A stretch of DNA of 64,000 bases from JBBQLG01 sp964251665 (GCA_964251665.1 CAXUKO010000010.1:62001-126000); one strand, 5' to 3'; counted from the stretch's first letter, positions 16,950 to 26,934 are shown. The notes: a model not told the origin generated them from the letters alone. Numbers and translations: made by a program.

Positions 16950-19900
16950 ATGAAGCACTTCTCCATAATTCTTGCCGCCGTCGTTAGTAGTGCACTGCTA
17001 ACGGGTCCGTCGCAGGCTCAGCAAGCCGCTACAACCGATACCAGTACAAATGCAGTATTTAAAGGCATGAACTGGCGTAACATTGGTCCCACGCGCGGGG
17101 GACGTTCGCTGGGGTCGGCGGGTTCACCCACGCGGAAACAGGAATATTACTTCGGCGCGGTCGGTGGTGGCCTCTGGAAAACACTGGACGGTGGTATCAC
17201 CTGGGCACCCGTTACGGATGGGCAGCTTCGCAGTTCGTCGGTGGGCGCGGTAGCTGTGGCCGAATCAAATCCGGATGTGGTTTACATCGGTACCGGCGAA
17301 ACGCAATTTCGGGGGAATATCATGCAGGGCGATGGTGTCTATAAAACCACGGATGCCGGTAAAACCTGGAAAAACATCGGTCTGAAGAATACGCAGGCAA
17401 TTGCCCGGGTCCGCATTCACCCTACCAACCCGAACGTAGTATATGTAGCCGCACTCGGACATCCATACGGACCTAATGAAGAGCGGGGTATATTCCGCAC
17501 GACCGACGGGGGCACCACCTGGAAAAAAGTGCTGTATAAAGGCGATAAAGCCGGTGCCGCCGATATTATCATCGACCGCACCAATCCCAACGTACTCTAC
17601 GCATCTATCTGGCAGGTTTACCGGACGCCCTGGAAAATGTGGGGGGGCGGGGGCGCTTCGGGTCTGTTCAAATCGACGGATGGGGGCGATACCTGGACTG
17701 AGTTAACCCGTAAACCAGGCATGCCAAAAGGTACGGTCGGCAAGATTGGTGTAACTGTATCACCCGCCGATCCCAACCGCGTTTGGGCCGTGGTCGAAGC
17801 TGAAGACGGTGGCGTATATCGCTCAGACGATGCAGGTATGACCTGGAAACACGTAAACGACGAGCGCAAACTCCGCCAGCGTGCCTTTTATTATTCCCGG
17901 ATTTACGCCGATCCCAAAGACAAAAACACGGTTTACTGCCTGAACGTAAACTTTTATAAATCGACGGATGGGGGCGTAAAATTCAACAAAGCCATCACCG
18001 TACCCCACGGCGACAATCATGATCTCTGGATCGATCCGACTGACTCGGCCCGGATGATCACTTCCGACGATGGGGGCGGTTCGGTATCGGTTAATGGCGG
18101 TAAAACCTGGACGGACGAAGACTTTCCCACAGCACAGCTCTACCACGTGACGGTGACGAACGATTTTCCGTATCACGTTGCCGGGGCGCAGCAGGATAAC
18201 TCGACTATTGCCGTGGCCAGCGAAGGAGGCCGAAATCTGCTGGCCGGCGAAAACAGCATCGAAAAGCGGGAATGGTCTTACGACGTTGGTGGGGGCGAAA
18301 GCGGCTACATTGCTCAGGACCCCAAGAATCCTGACATTTTTTACGCGGGTAGCCAAGGAGCACTGCTTACCCGCTACGATCGGTCGACGGGACAAACCCG
18401 CGATGTGCAGGTCTATCCCCGTTTTTTCTCCGGTGAGCCCGCCAGTGCTCTGCCCGAGCGGTGGCAGTGGACATACCCCATCGTGTTTTCGCCAAAAGAC
18501 CCAAACCGGCTTTACGTGTGCTCGCAGCACGTTTGGATGAGCACCAACGAAGGCCAGAGCTGGGAAAAAATTAGTCCTGATCTAACCCTGGCCGACACCA
18601 CGACGCTCGGCAAAAGCGGGGGCGTTATCACGATGGACATGAACGGTCCCGAAATCTACGCGACCGTGTTCGCCCTGGCTCCCTCTTATCATGATGTTAA
18701 CACGATCTGGGCCGGTTCCGACGATGGACTGATGCACATCACCCGCGATCACGGCAAAAGCTGGCAGAAGATTACTCCACCGGATATGCCCAAACACACG
18801 CGGGTGAGCATCATTGATGCCTCGCGCCATAAGCCCGGCACCGCTTACGTAGCCGCCAAACGCTACCAGATGGACGACCGTGCACCGTATATCTGGAAAA
18901 CCGACGATTACGGCAAGACCTGGAAAAAGATCATCACGGGCCTGCGTGCCGATGCCTATGTCCACTCAATTCGGGAGGACATTACCCGTCCCGGTCTGCT
19001 CTACGCCGGTACCGAACATGGCATTTATGTGTCGTTTAACGACGGCGAGAACTGGGAGCCCCTGCGCCTGAATTTGCCCGATACGCAGATTGCCGACTTG
19101 CAGGTAACGGAGAAAGACATTGTGATCGGCACCCACGGTCGGTCTATCTACGTCCTCGACGATGTAGCCCCCGTTCGCGAATACACGGCTGATCTGGGCA
19201 ACCAACCGGTTCATTTCTTTAAACCGTACTACGCCGTTCGGCGGGTTCAACCGGCCGTGTTTCAGTATTACCTCGCCAAACAGGCCGACAGTGTAAAGGT
19301 CGAGATCCTAGACCCCGCCGGTAATCTGGTTCGCTCCTTCACGGGTGACAAGCCCAAAAATCCGGCGAAGAAGGATGATGAGGACGACGAAGATGGCCCG
19401 GCCAAACCCAAAATGCCAACTACGGCGGCTGGCCTGAACCGGTTTGAGTGGGACTTACGCTACCCCGGCTCAACGGATTTCAAAGGCATGATCATGTGGG
19501 GTGCCCGGCCCGTAAATGGCCCGCTGGCCTTGCCCGGCCTATATCAGGTTCGGCTTACAGTTGGTGGCAAATCCATTACGCATCCGTTTGAGGTCAGGCT
19601 TGATCCGCGCCTGAAAGACGTTAAACTGGCCGATGTGCAGGAGCAGTTTAAGCTGGCCATGAAACTCCGCGACCAGACAAGCAAAGCCAACGAAGCCGTG
19701 ATTCAGATTCGGGCCATAAAGGAGAAACTGGCCAAGCAACCTGACAATCCGGCCAATAAGAAGCTGAAAGAGCAACTGAGCATCATCGAAGAGAACCTGT
19801 ATCAGATTCGAAATCAAAGTGGCCAGGATCCGCTGAACTTCCCCATAAAGCTGAACAACCGGCTGGCCGCTCTCTGGCGCAGCGTCGAAACGGGTGATGC

Positions 19901-20018
19901 CAAACCCACCGATGGCTCCTACAAAGTCTACGAGGAGCTTTCCGCCGACCTGACCCAACAACTGACGGAGTTGGATACGCTGCTCAAAACCAAAACGGTG
20001 AAGAGTATTGGGATGTAG
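16950..20018 (+). CDS. Secreted sortilin/VPS10-like BNR-repeat protein 1
   Basis: 1022 residues from MKHFSIILAAVVSSALLTG (signal peptide, cleavage after SQAQ). The body is a large beta-propeller with repeated Asp-box/BNR motifs: TLDGGITW, TTDAGKTW, TTDGGTTW, STDGGDTW, SDDAGMTW, TRDHGKSW, TDDYGKTW. The C-terminal 250 residues hold a beta-sandwich and a helical coiled part (LRDQTSKANEAVIQIRAIKE). An acidic KKDDEDDEDG linker sits between. These are often annotated as glycosyl hydrolases or VPS10-domain proteins, but no catalytic residues of sialidases can be assigned. A paralogue follows 299 bases downstream. It is probably periplasmic or outer-surface; the substrate is unknown. Confidence 0.8.
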   Translation: MKHFSIILAAVVSSALLTGPSQAQQAATTDTSTNAVFKGMNWRNIGPTRGGRSLGSAGSPTRKQEYYFGAVGGGLWKTLDGGITWAPVTDGQLRSSSVGAVAVAESNPDVVYIGTGETQFRGNIMQGDGVYKTTDAGKTWKNIGLKNTQAIARVRIHPTNPNVVYVAALGHPYGPNEERGIFRTTDGGTTWKKVLYKGDKAGAADIIIDRTNPNVLYASIWQVYRTPWKMWGGGGASGLFKSTDGGDTWTELTRKPGMPKGTVGKIGVTVSPADPNRVWAVVEAEDGGVYRSDDAGMTWKHVNDERKLRQRAFYYSRIYADPKDKNTVYCLNVNFYKSTDGGVKFNKAITVPHGDNHDLWIDPTDSARMITSDDGGGSVSVNGGKTWTDEDFPTAQLYHVTVTNDFPYHVAGAQQDNSTIAVASEGGRNLLAGENSIEKREWSYDVGGGESGYIAQDPKNPDIFYAGSQGALLTRYDRSTGQTRDVQVYPRFFSGEPASALPERWQWTYPIVFSPKDPNRLYVCSQHVWMSTNEGQSWEKISPDLTLADTTTLGKSGGVITMDMNGPEIYATVFALAPSYHDVNTIWAGSDDGLMHITRDHGKSWQKITPPDMPKHTRVSIIDASRHKPGTAYVAAKRYQMDDRAPYIWKTDDYGKTWKKIITGLRADAYVHSIREDITRPGLLYAGTEHGIYVSFNDGENWEPLRLNLPDTQIADLQVTEKDIVIGTHGRSIYVLDDVAPVREYTADLGNQPVHFFKPYYAVRRVQPAVFQYYLAKQADSVKVEILDPAGNLVRSFTGDKPKNPAKKDDEDDEDGPAKPKMPTTAAGLNRFEWDLRYPGSTDFKGMIMWGARPVNGPLALPGLYQVRLTVGGKSITHPFEVRLDPRLKDVKLADVQEQFKLAMKLRDQTSKANEAVIQIRAIKEKLAKQPDNPANKKLKEQLSIIEENLYQIRNQSGQDPLNFPIKLNNRLAALWRSVETGDAKPTDGSYKVYEELSADLTQQLTELDTLLKTKTVKSIGM

Positions 20019-20080
20019 GTATTGTTTTGCTGGTGAAATCGGCAGATGGATTCACCAGCAAAACGGTTGTGGTCCAGCGC

Positions 20081-20151
20081 TTCCATTAGCGGGCGACTTT
20101 AGTCGCCTGTGCGGATCAGTGACGAGCGACTAAAGTCGCCTGCTAATGGAA
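20081..20151. repeat. Inverted repeat, family B copy B2
   Basis: The left arm 20081-20106 (TTCCATTAGCGGGCGACTTT and AGTCGC) pairs with 20126-20151 with one mismatch. Each arm holds a smaller palindrome, GCGACT-TT-AGTCGC, so a branched fold is possible. It lies between the two tandem sortilin-like genes. Confidence 0.75.
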
Positions 20152-20160
20152 TGGGCCCGA

Positions 20161-20255
20161 TGTTAGTTCTGTTTTGTCATCCTGACGCAGGAAGGATCTT
20201 AGCGATTAGGTAACTAAGATCCTTCCTGCGTCAGGATGACAAAACAGAACTAACA
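20161..20255. repeat. Dispersed palindrome, family A (copy A2)
   Basis: Perfect 42-nt arms (20161-20202 and 20214-20255) around an 11-nt loop CGATTAGGTAA. The core GTCATCCTGACGCAGGAAGG is shared with other copies. The outermost 11 bases (TGTTAGTTCTG) are unique to this site yet also mirrored. Confidence 0.9.
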
Positions 20256-20317
20256 CTAACTTAACCAGCGGCAATACCAGCCCCCTTCCTCTTTTTAAAT
20301 CATCAAACTAACTACCC

Positions 20318-23300
20318 ATGCGGCATCTTCATCTATTCCTTTTTTTCGCCGTCCTGCTCAGCAATCTTCAGACAACTGCCCAGCCAACCACGGGCAAACC
20401 GGCAGCAGACTCGGTACAGGCTGCGGTTATGAAAGCGATGCAGTGGCGACTAATCGGGCCGTTTCGGGGTGGGCGTTCCGTAGCCGTGGCGGGTCACCCA
20501 ACGGAGCGACTGGTGTTTTACATGGGCACCACCGGCGGGGGCGTCTGGAAAACGGAGAACGGCGGCATCACCTGGCAGAACATTTCCGATGGCTTCTTCA
20601 AGATGGGTTCGGTAGGTGCCATTGCCGTATCGAAGTCAAACCCCAGCATCATCTACGTGGGCATGGGAGAACACACGCTGCGGGGCAATCTGTCGCCCGG
20701 CGATGGTGTCTACAAATCGACCGATGGGGGCAAAACCTGGAAACACATCGGCCTGACTGATACCCAGCACATTGGCTCAGTAATCATCGACCCTACAAAT
20801 CCAGACGTCGTGTACGTGGCGGCTCTGGGCCATGCCTTTGGTCCGAATGAAGAACGGGGCGTTTTCCGGACGCAGGATGGTGGCAAAAGCTGGCAAAAAG
20901 TCCTGTATAAAAACCCGAACGTTGGTGCAATCGACCTGACCATCGATCCGGCCAATCCCAAAACCCTGTACGCATCTACTTTTGAATTCCGCCGGTTTCC
21001 GTGGGGTGTGCGCAGTGCGGGACCGGGCGCGGGTATCCATAAATCGACGGATGGCGGCACCACCTGGACCGATATTACCCGTAACACCGGCCTGCCAACC
21101 GGCACGAACCGGGGGCGTATTGGCCTGGCTTTGTCTCCGTCGAAACCCAACCGGATCTGGGCCATTATCGAAGCCGAAAATGAACAAACTGGCGTCTACC
21201 GCACCGACGATGCCGGTGCTACCTGGCAGGTAGTCAGCAAGTTCGCCGACCTGTTTCAGCGCCCCTGGTATTACCACCACCTGGCGGCTGACCCAAAAGA
21301 CAGCGAAACGCTCTGGGTGCTGAACATCGACATGTGGAAATCGGGCGATGGTGGCAAAACCTACAAAAAAGTTGATCCGCCCCACGGTGATAATCACCAG
21401 CTCTGGATTGACCCCAACGACACCAACCGGATGGTACAGGCTAACGACGGCGGGGGAACGGTCACCTTCGACGGGGGAAAATCATGGTCGAGTGTGTACA
21501 ATCAGCCAACGGCTCAGATGTACCACGTTATAACCGACAATAAATTCCCGTACCGGGCATACGGTGCCCAACAGGACAATTCAACCATTTCGGTACCCAG
21601 CCGCTCCGATTATGGGGCTATTTACCCCAATGAAAACTACGACGTAGGCGGTGGCGAATCGGGCTACATTGCCTTCGATAAAAATGATCCGTCATTGATT
21701 TTTGCGGCCAACCACCACTGGCTCACCCGCCTGAATCTGAAAACGAATCAGCTAAAAGACGTATCCGTTATTCCGGACGATATGTACGGCTACGGATCGG
21801 CCGACCTGGCTTACCGCTTTCAGTGGACGTACCCGGTTATGGTATCGCCCCATAATCCAAAGGTGCTATATGCTACCTCGCAGTACGTCCATCGTTCCAC
21901 CGATCAGGGTGCGAGCTGGCAGGTAATCAGCCCCAATTTATCCCGCTCCGATCCGGCTACGCTCGAGAAAACCCCGACCATGGATGATCAGTCGATCGGC
22001 AAAGACTGGGGTCCAATCAAACGCGACAATACGGGCGTCGAGTGGTACGGAACGATATTCGCTATGGCAGAGTCGCCCGTAAAAGCCGGTGTGTTGTGGA
22101 CCGGTTCGGACGATGGCTACGTGCAACTGTCGACGGATAATGGCAAGACCTGGAAAAACGTGACCCCACCAACCATGCCCGCCTTTGCCCGGATTAGTAT
22201 TGTTGAGCCCTCGCCCCACGATCCGGCCACAGCGTATATATCCGCGCTGAAATACAAGCAGGATGACTTTCATCCGTACCTGTTCCGAACCAGCGACTAT
22301 GGTAAAACATGGACCAAAATTACGCAGGGTATCCCCAACGACGATTACATGCGTGTTATCCGGGAAGACCCCAAACGCCGGGGACTGCTGTATGCCGGTG
22401 GCGAAAAAGGTATGTATGTGTCTTTTACCAACGGCGAGCACTGGCAACCCTTGCAGTTGAATTTGCCCGTCGTGCCGATTCACGATCTGGCCATTCAGGA
22501 TAACGATTTGGTGGTGGCTACCCACGGCCGTTCTTTCTGGATTCTGGACGACCTGACGATCCTGCACCAACTCACCGACGACGTGCAGAAATCGGCGGTT
22601 CATTTGTTTAAGCCCCGGCCTACCATTCGGTTCAAGGCAGGACTGGACCCGGCCATAAAACCAGTGCCCAGCGGTGGCAGTGAATTAGGTAAGAATCCAC
22701 CCAACGGCGTAAAAGTCGTTTATTATCTGGCCGAGAAACCCAAAACACCGATTACACTCGCCTTCCTCGACGCTGGCGGGCAGCTCATTAAATCCTACAA
22801 AAGCAGCGTCGCAACGCCAGCAACCCCCGCATCAACCTCTGCCACAACGCCGAAAGATTCATCGGCACTGGCCGAAATGCGGCAACCTGCGCCACCTGCC
22901 CGGAAAGAACTTACCGTGCCCGCTCAGGCCGGGGGCAACGCCTTCGTTTGGGAGGATATGCGTTACCCGGACCCAATCAGCCTGCCCAACTCCGTTACGC
23001 ACGGCCGGGCTCGGGGGCCGCTGGCGATGCCGGGTAAATACACGGCTCAGCTAACGGTAGATGGCAAAACGTACAGCCAAGCGTTTGAGATTGTGAAAGA
23101 CCCGCGTATCGAGACGACACCCGAAGAGTTTAAGCAACAGTTCGATATGCTGATTAAAATTCGGGAGCGACTCAATGAATTGCGCAATGGTGTACTGACG
23201 ATCCGGCAGATGCGCCAGCAGTTAGACAGCGTCTATCGGTCTCAGGATGACCAGACTGTGAAGGAAATCAAGGATCAGTTGCTTCGTATTGAGGATGAAC

Positions 23301-23524
23301 TGTATCAATACCGGGCCAAAGCAACGCAGGATTTAACCAATCATCCCGTGCGGTTAAATACTAAATTTACGGCGCTGGAAGGTTTTATCGAGTCTGACGA
23401 CTCAAAACCAACCCAACAACAGAGCGATCAGTATAATATTTTAACAAAAAGCCTGATCGAACAGCTAAAAAAGCTGGAAAGTCTAAAACCAGCCGTGCAG
23501 CGTAAACTACGCCCAACGGGCTGA
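20318..23524 (+). CDS. Secreted sortilin/VPS10-like BNR-repeat protein 2
   Basis: 1068 residues, signal peptide MRHLHLFLFFAVLLSNLQTTAQ. Same architecture as the protein 300 bases upstream: start WRLIGPFRGGRSVAVAGHP, Asp-boxes (TENGGITW, STDGGKTW, TQDGGKSW, STDGGTTW, TDDAGATW, STDNGKTW, TSDYGKTW), then a C-terminal sandwich and a helical LYQYRAKATQDLTNHPVRLN segment closely matching LYQIRNQSGQDPLNFPIKLN of paralogue 1. A low-complexity Ala/Thr/Pro linker near residue 835 replaces the acidic linker. Probably arisen by tandem duplication followed by divergence. Enzymatic activity is not demonstrable from sequence. Confidence 0.8.
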   Translation: MRHLHLFLFFAVLLSNLQTTAQPTTGKPAADSVQAAVMKAMQWRLIGPFRGGRSVAVAGHPTERLVFYMGTTGGGVWKTENGGITWQNISDGFFKMGSVGAIAVSKSNPSIIYVGMGEHTLRGNLSPGDGVYKSTDGGKTWKHIGLTDTQHIGSVIIDPTNPDVVYVAALGHAFGPNEERGVFRTQDGGKSWQKVLYKNPNVGAIDLTIDPANPKTLYASTFEFRRFPWGVRSAGPGAGIHKSTDGGTTWTDITRNTGLPTGTNRGRIGLALSPSKPNRIWAIIEAENEQTGVYRTDDAGATWQVVSKFADLFQRPWYYHHLAADPKDSETLWVLNIDMWKSGDGGKTYKKVDPPHGDNHQLWIDPNDTNRMVQANDGGGTVTFDGGKSWSSVYNQPTAQMYHVITDNKFPYRAYGAQQDNSTISVPSRSDYGAIYPNENYDVGGGESGYIAFDKNDPSLIFAANHHWLTRLNLKTNQLKDVSVIPDDMYGYGSADLAYRFQWTYPVMVSPHNPKVLYATSQYVHRSTDQGASWQVISPNLSRSDPATLEKTPTMDDQSIGKDWGPIKRDNTGVEWYGTIFAMAESPVKAGVLWTGSDDGYVQLSTDNGKTWKNVTPPTMPAFARISIVEPSPHDPATAYISALKYKQDDFHPYLFRTSDYGKTWTKITQGIPNDDYMRVIREDPKRRGLLYAGGEKGMYVSFTNGEHWQPLQLNLPVVPIHDLAIQDNDLVVATHGRSFWILDDLTILHQLTDDVQKSAVHLFKPRPTIRFKAGLDPAIKPVPSGGSELGKNPPNGVKVVYYLAEKPKTPITLAFLDAGGQLIKSYKSSVATPATPASTSATTPKDSSALAEMRQPAPPARKELTVPAQAGGNAFVWEDMRYPDPISLPNSVTHGRARGPLAMPGKYTAQLTVDGKTYSQAFEIVKDPRIETTPEEFKQQFDMLIKIRERLNELRNGVLTIRQMRQQLDSVYRSQDDQTVKEIKDQLLRIEDELYQYRAKATQDLTNHPVRLNTKFTALEGFIESDDSKPTQQQSDQYNILTKSLIEQLKKLESLKPAVQRKLRPTG

Positions 23525-23544
23525 TACTGGTTTTTGTCGTATGG

Positions 23545-23651
23545 ATTTTGTCATGGCACCGGCCACCCGGCCTGAGGAACGAAGGATCTTAGAAACCTGG
23601 TAGCCAAGATCCTTCGTTCCTCAGGCCGGGTGGCCGGTGCCATGACAAAAT
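23545..23651. repeat. Dispersed palindrome, family A (copy A3, long-arm subtype)
   Basis: 48-nt arms (23545-23592 and 23604-23651) with an 11-nt loop AAACCTGGTAG. Here the core reads GAGGAACGAAGG and is preceded by a GC-rich block CACCGGCCACCCGGCC not present in copies A2, A4, A6 and A7. There is one mismatch near the loop. Confidence 0.85.
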
Positions 23652-23720
23652 TATACGTGAAACCAACAGACATTATGACAAAGTAAATTGGTGAACAGCC
23701 ACAGGCTGTCGTAAAAACGA

Positions 23721-24260
23721 ATGCGTAAGAATCGTACCAGAATAGCCCGTGTTTTCCTGGCAGCCATCATACTGGTGCTGGGAAGCCTATACGGCTATTA
23801 TTATGGTCGTGAAGGGATGGCCAAATGGGCATTTGCTCACCAAACCGATTTTGGCGTCGACGAACTGACGCTGATTGCTATTCCGCAGACAGACCTCAAC
23901 TTCTCTAACGCCTACCTGGCTAGTGAAGCTGAGTTTGACTGGCAGGGCCAGATGGTCGACGTGTTGCACCGCGAGGTTCGTGCGGACACGCTGTTCATCT
24001 ATGGCTTTCGAGACAAAGCGGAAACCGAACTGAAACAGGAAGCCGCCTGGCTGTATCAAGACAACGATCAGTCGGATAAATTGCCGGGCACCAACATCAG
24101 GCGGGTTAAATGGTATAGCCCGTTTGTGCTGCCAAATCAGACCATTGTGCCTTTGGCAGCCTTTTTTAACGGATTAGATTTACCGCAATTCTCATCCTGT
24201 TTCTCCTTCTTCATCCGGCTTCCCCTGCTGGACGTTCTGTCCCCTCCGCCTGATCTTTGA
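23721..24260 (+). CDS. Membrane-anchored protein of unknown function
   Basis: 179 residues. An N-terminal membrane helix (ARVFLAAIILVLGSLYGYYY) preceded by arginines suggests a type II anchor with the rest in the periplasm. The soluble part includes DVLHREVRADTLFIYGFRDK and ends in a hydrophobic, proline-rich tail (LLDVLSPPPDL) that looks unlike a natural domain end. The C-terminus may therefore have been altered by a frameshift or deletion. No family is recognised. It sits alone between two palindromic elements, ahead of the TonB receptor. Confidence 0.5.
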   Translation: MRKNRTRIARVFLAAIILVLGSLYGYYYGREGMAKWAFAHQTDFGVDELTLIAIPQTDLNFSNAYLASEAEFDWQGQMVDVLHREVRADTLFIYGFRDKAETELKQEAAWLYQDNDQSDKLPGTNIRRVKWYSPFVLPNQTIVPLAAFFNGLDLPQFSSCFSFFIRLPLLDVLSPPPDL

Positions 24261-24580
24261 ATTGATTGTCATTTAATAAAGCTGTTTAGGATAAACAGAT
24301 CTCCTTGTATGGAAAGTAGATCGGCGTTGATTTTGTCATCCTGACGCAGGAAGGATCTTAGCTACCAAGTCTCTAAGATCCTTCCTGCGTCAGGATGACA
24401 AAATCAACGCCGATTTCAGACCGAAAATCGAAATCTTAAAACAGCTTTAATAATTTTTGCACAAATCATCAAATGCAAAAAATGACTATTGAATGACAAC
24501 ATGATGACCCTATTTTCCCCTTCCAGACTGGCACACCCGGTCTGAATGGAATTCTATTTTCTCAGTCATCTACCTATTCT
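24261..24580. other. Intergenic stretch upstream of the TonB receptor
   Basis: 320 bases containing the family A palindrome A4 and an A+T-rich tract. No TAnnTTTG box is evident before the receptor, and no Fur-like dyad is clear to me. Confidence 0.5.
24320..24414. repeat. Dispersed palindrome, family A (copy A4)
   Basis: Perfect 42-nt arms (24320-24361 and 24373-24414), 11-nt loop CTACCAAGTCT, which is the reverse orientation of the A2/A7 loop. The 31-nt core is identical to A2, while the outer 11 bases (ATCGGCGTTGA) differ from A2 and are again mirrored. Confidence 0.9.
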
Positions 24581-26923
24581 ATGAAATCAATCTATATTCG
24601 ATATAGTATTGCCGCTTTCCTGTGTATTCTTCTCAGTTCCAGCCTATACGCGCAAATGACCGTTACGGGTCGCGTGGTTGATCCAACCAATAGCCAGCCC
24701 ATTCCGGGGGCGTCCGTGCTGATCAGCGGTACCACCCGAGGCACGACGGCATCCGATAAAGGCCAATTCGAACTGAGCGTTAACGAAGGTGACCAACTGC
24801 AAATTTCGGCGGTTGGCTATCAGACCCAAACCGTCGGCGTTAAGGCAACGACACGCACGTTTACCGTTGAGCTGGACCCATCGAATACCGACCTCAACGA
24901 AGTCATCGTGGCGGGTTATTCCACGCCACAAACCGTTCAGCGTACTGCCGGTGCCGTCGGCCTGATTACTACCCGCGACATTCAGCGCACGAATGGTATC
25001 AGCCTACAAAGCTATGTGAACCTCATTCCGGGTGTAAAAGTGGAGATGCGGACCATCGCAGCCGGTAACCGGATTGTGATTCGGGGCTATGGTAACCAGA
25101 CCAACTTCAATGGGGTGGGCTACAAGGCATACCTGAATGATGTTCCACTGACGGATGCCGATGGCACGACGTTCCTGGATGATGTCGATTTTACGACCCT
25201 CAGCCGGGTCGAAGTGTTGAAAGGACCTGCCTCCAGCTCGTACGGAAATGCCCTCGGCGGGGTCGTTAATTTGTACACCGAGCGGGCACCCATTGGCAAA
25301 ACCAGCATCAGCCAACAGGTGCTGGCGGGCTCTTACGGCCTGTTCCGCACCAATACGTCGATCAAAACCGGTACCGATAATTCCAGCCTGAACATCAATT
25401 ATGGTCACCAGAAGTACGATGGTTTCCGGGTACATGGCGGGTCCAAGAAAGATTTCCTGACCATTACCGGCGACACCTATATGAGCGCCAAACGGTCGAT
25501 GTCGGTATTTGTGGGCTACACCAACTCGTACGATTTACTGGCGGGTGAGCTGGATAGCCTGGGCATCATTAACCAGCCCGAAAGCGCCGACCCGGCCTAT
25601 GTAAATAACAATGCCAGCATCAAGACCGAAAGCGCCCGGGTGGGTATCGGCAACAACTACCAGTTCACAGACAAGTTTTCTAACAAAACGACCCTCTTCG
25701 TGGGCGGTCAGGTGATCGACCAGCCGTTTGCTGCCGGGGTGAACAAGGCCAACAAGTTCAAATTTGGTGGCCGCACGGTGTTCACGTACTTAAACGAAGC
25801 CAGCGCCTTACGCCCAACGATCAGCATCGGGGCGGAGTTTCTGAAAAACTTCAACTTCACCAAAGGCTACGGACTCACCAATGGCATTTTGGGTGCGCTC
25901 CGGTCCGATCTGGAGGTGCAGGCAATGCAATACAGCTTCTTTGCCCAGGCGGCTCTGCAACTGTTACCCCGGCTGACCCTCTCGGCGGGGGCCGGTCTGA
26001 ACTATGTCCAGTATGGCATCACCGACATGCGGGCCAGCACAACCACCCCGCTGTATGTCAACGCGTCGGGTTTCCAAAATTTTAAACCCATCCTGTCGCC
26101 CAGGGGTGCGCTGGCTTATCAGCTTACCAACAATGTGTCGCTGTATGCCAGCGTGAGCCAGGGGTATTCGGCACCCGCAACCAATCAGGTAGTTATTGCC
26201 CAGACCGGTGCTGTGAATTATAACCTACGCCCGGAGAATGGCACCAATTTCGAGATTGGGAGCAAAGGCAGTCTGCTGAACAAAACGCTGACGTACGAAA
26301 TTGCCTATTTCAACATGGCCGTAACGGACAAGCTGGTACCGCAGAGCTTTGCCGCCACCTCGACTCTACCTGCCTACTCGATTACGACCAACGCCGGTAA
26401 AGTGCAGCACAATGGGCTGGAACTGGCCATCCAGTACGCATACCGCCCGCAGACGGGTGCGGTGTCGCTGATTCGTCCGTTTATCTCATACACTTACAGT
26501 GATTTCTACTACAAGGATTATAAAAGCGACAATAACGGCGACAGCAAGACGGTCAATTACACCGGACTGAAAGAGTCGGGTATTGCGCCGAATATGTTCA
26601 ACGCGGGTGTGGACGTAGAAGTACGGCCTGGTTTGTACCTGAATACCACGTTGCTCTACGTCGACAAGATGCCAATCACCCTGGCGAACAACCACTTCGC
26701 GCAGGCCTACACGCTGGTGAACAGCAAGCTGGGTTACCGGAGTGCGCTGGGAAGCCATTTCAACCTGGACATATACGCCGGTTCGGACAACATGCTGAGC
26801 AGCACCTATTCGTCGCTGCCCTTCCTGAACCTGCCCAACCCAGCCAACAACCGCCCACTGGCGTATAACCCATCGCCCAAGATTACCTTTTATTCGGGCG
26901 CAATGGTCCGGTATACGTTTTAG
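24581..26923 (+). CDS. TonB-dependent outer-membrane receptor (probably heme/iron)
   Basis: 780 residues: signal peptide to about 24 (YAQ), a carboxypeptidase-regulatory-like domain (TGRVVDPTNSQPIPGASVLI, 25-110), a plug with the usual VIRGYGNQTNFNGVGYKAYLNDVPL region (150-240), and a 22-strand barrel ending FYSGAMVRYTF. The carboxypeptidase-like extension is typical of Bacteroidota receptors. It imports a scarce ligand across the outer membrane using TonB energy. The HmuT/U/V-type genes immediately downstream make heme or an iron complex the likely cargo. A hairpin (26935-26962) separates it from hmuT and could tune relative expression. Confidence 0.88.
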   Translation: MKSIYIRYSIAAFLCILLSSSLYAQMTVTGRVVDPTNSQPIPGASVLISGTTRGTTASDKGQFELSVNEGDQLQISAVGYQTQTVGVKATTRTFTVELDPSNTDLNEVIVAGYSTPQTVQRTAGAVGLITTRDIQRTNGISLQSYVNLIPGVKVEMRTIAAGNRIVIRGYGNQTNFNGVGYKAYLNDVPLTDADGTTFLDDVDFTTLSRVEVLKGPASSSYGNALGGVVNLYTERAPIGKTSISQQVLAGSYGLFRTNTSIKTGTDNSSLNINYGHQKYDGFRVHGGSKKDFLTITGDTYMSAKRSMSVFVGYTNSYDLLAGELDSLGIINQPESADPAYVNNNASIKTESARVGIGNNYQFTDKFSNKTTLFVGGQVIDQPFAAGVNKANKFKFGGRTVFTYLNEASALRPTISIGAEFLKNFNFTKGYGLTNGILGALRSDLEVQAMQYSFFAQAALQLLPRLTLSAGAGLNYVQYGITDMRASTTTPLYVNASGFQNFKPILSPRGALAYQLTNNVSLYASVSQGYSAPATNQVVIAQTGAVNYNLRPENGTNFEIGSKGSLLNKTLTYEIAYFNMAVTDKLVPQSFAATSTLPAYSITTNAGKVQHNGLELAIQYAYRPQTGAVSLIRPFISYTYSDFYYKDYKSDNNGDSKTVNYTGLKESGIAPNMFNAGVDVEVRPGLYLNTTLLYVDKMPITLANNHFAQAYTLVNSKLGYRSALGSHFNLDIYAGSDNMLSSTYSSLPFLNLPNPANNRPLAYNPSPKITFYSGAMVRYTF

Positions 26924-26934
26924 ATTCTGTCGTC

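Noticed and set aside
16950..23524. Sortilin-like pair considered as sialidases because of Asp-boxes
   Set aside because: Asp-boxes are structural. The arginine triad, tyrosine and glutamate of sialidases could not be identified.
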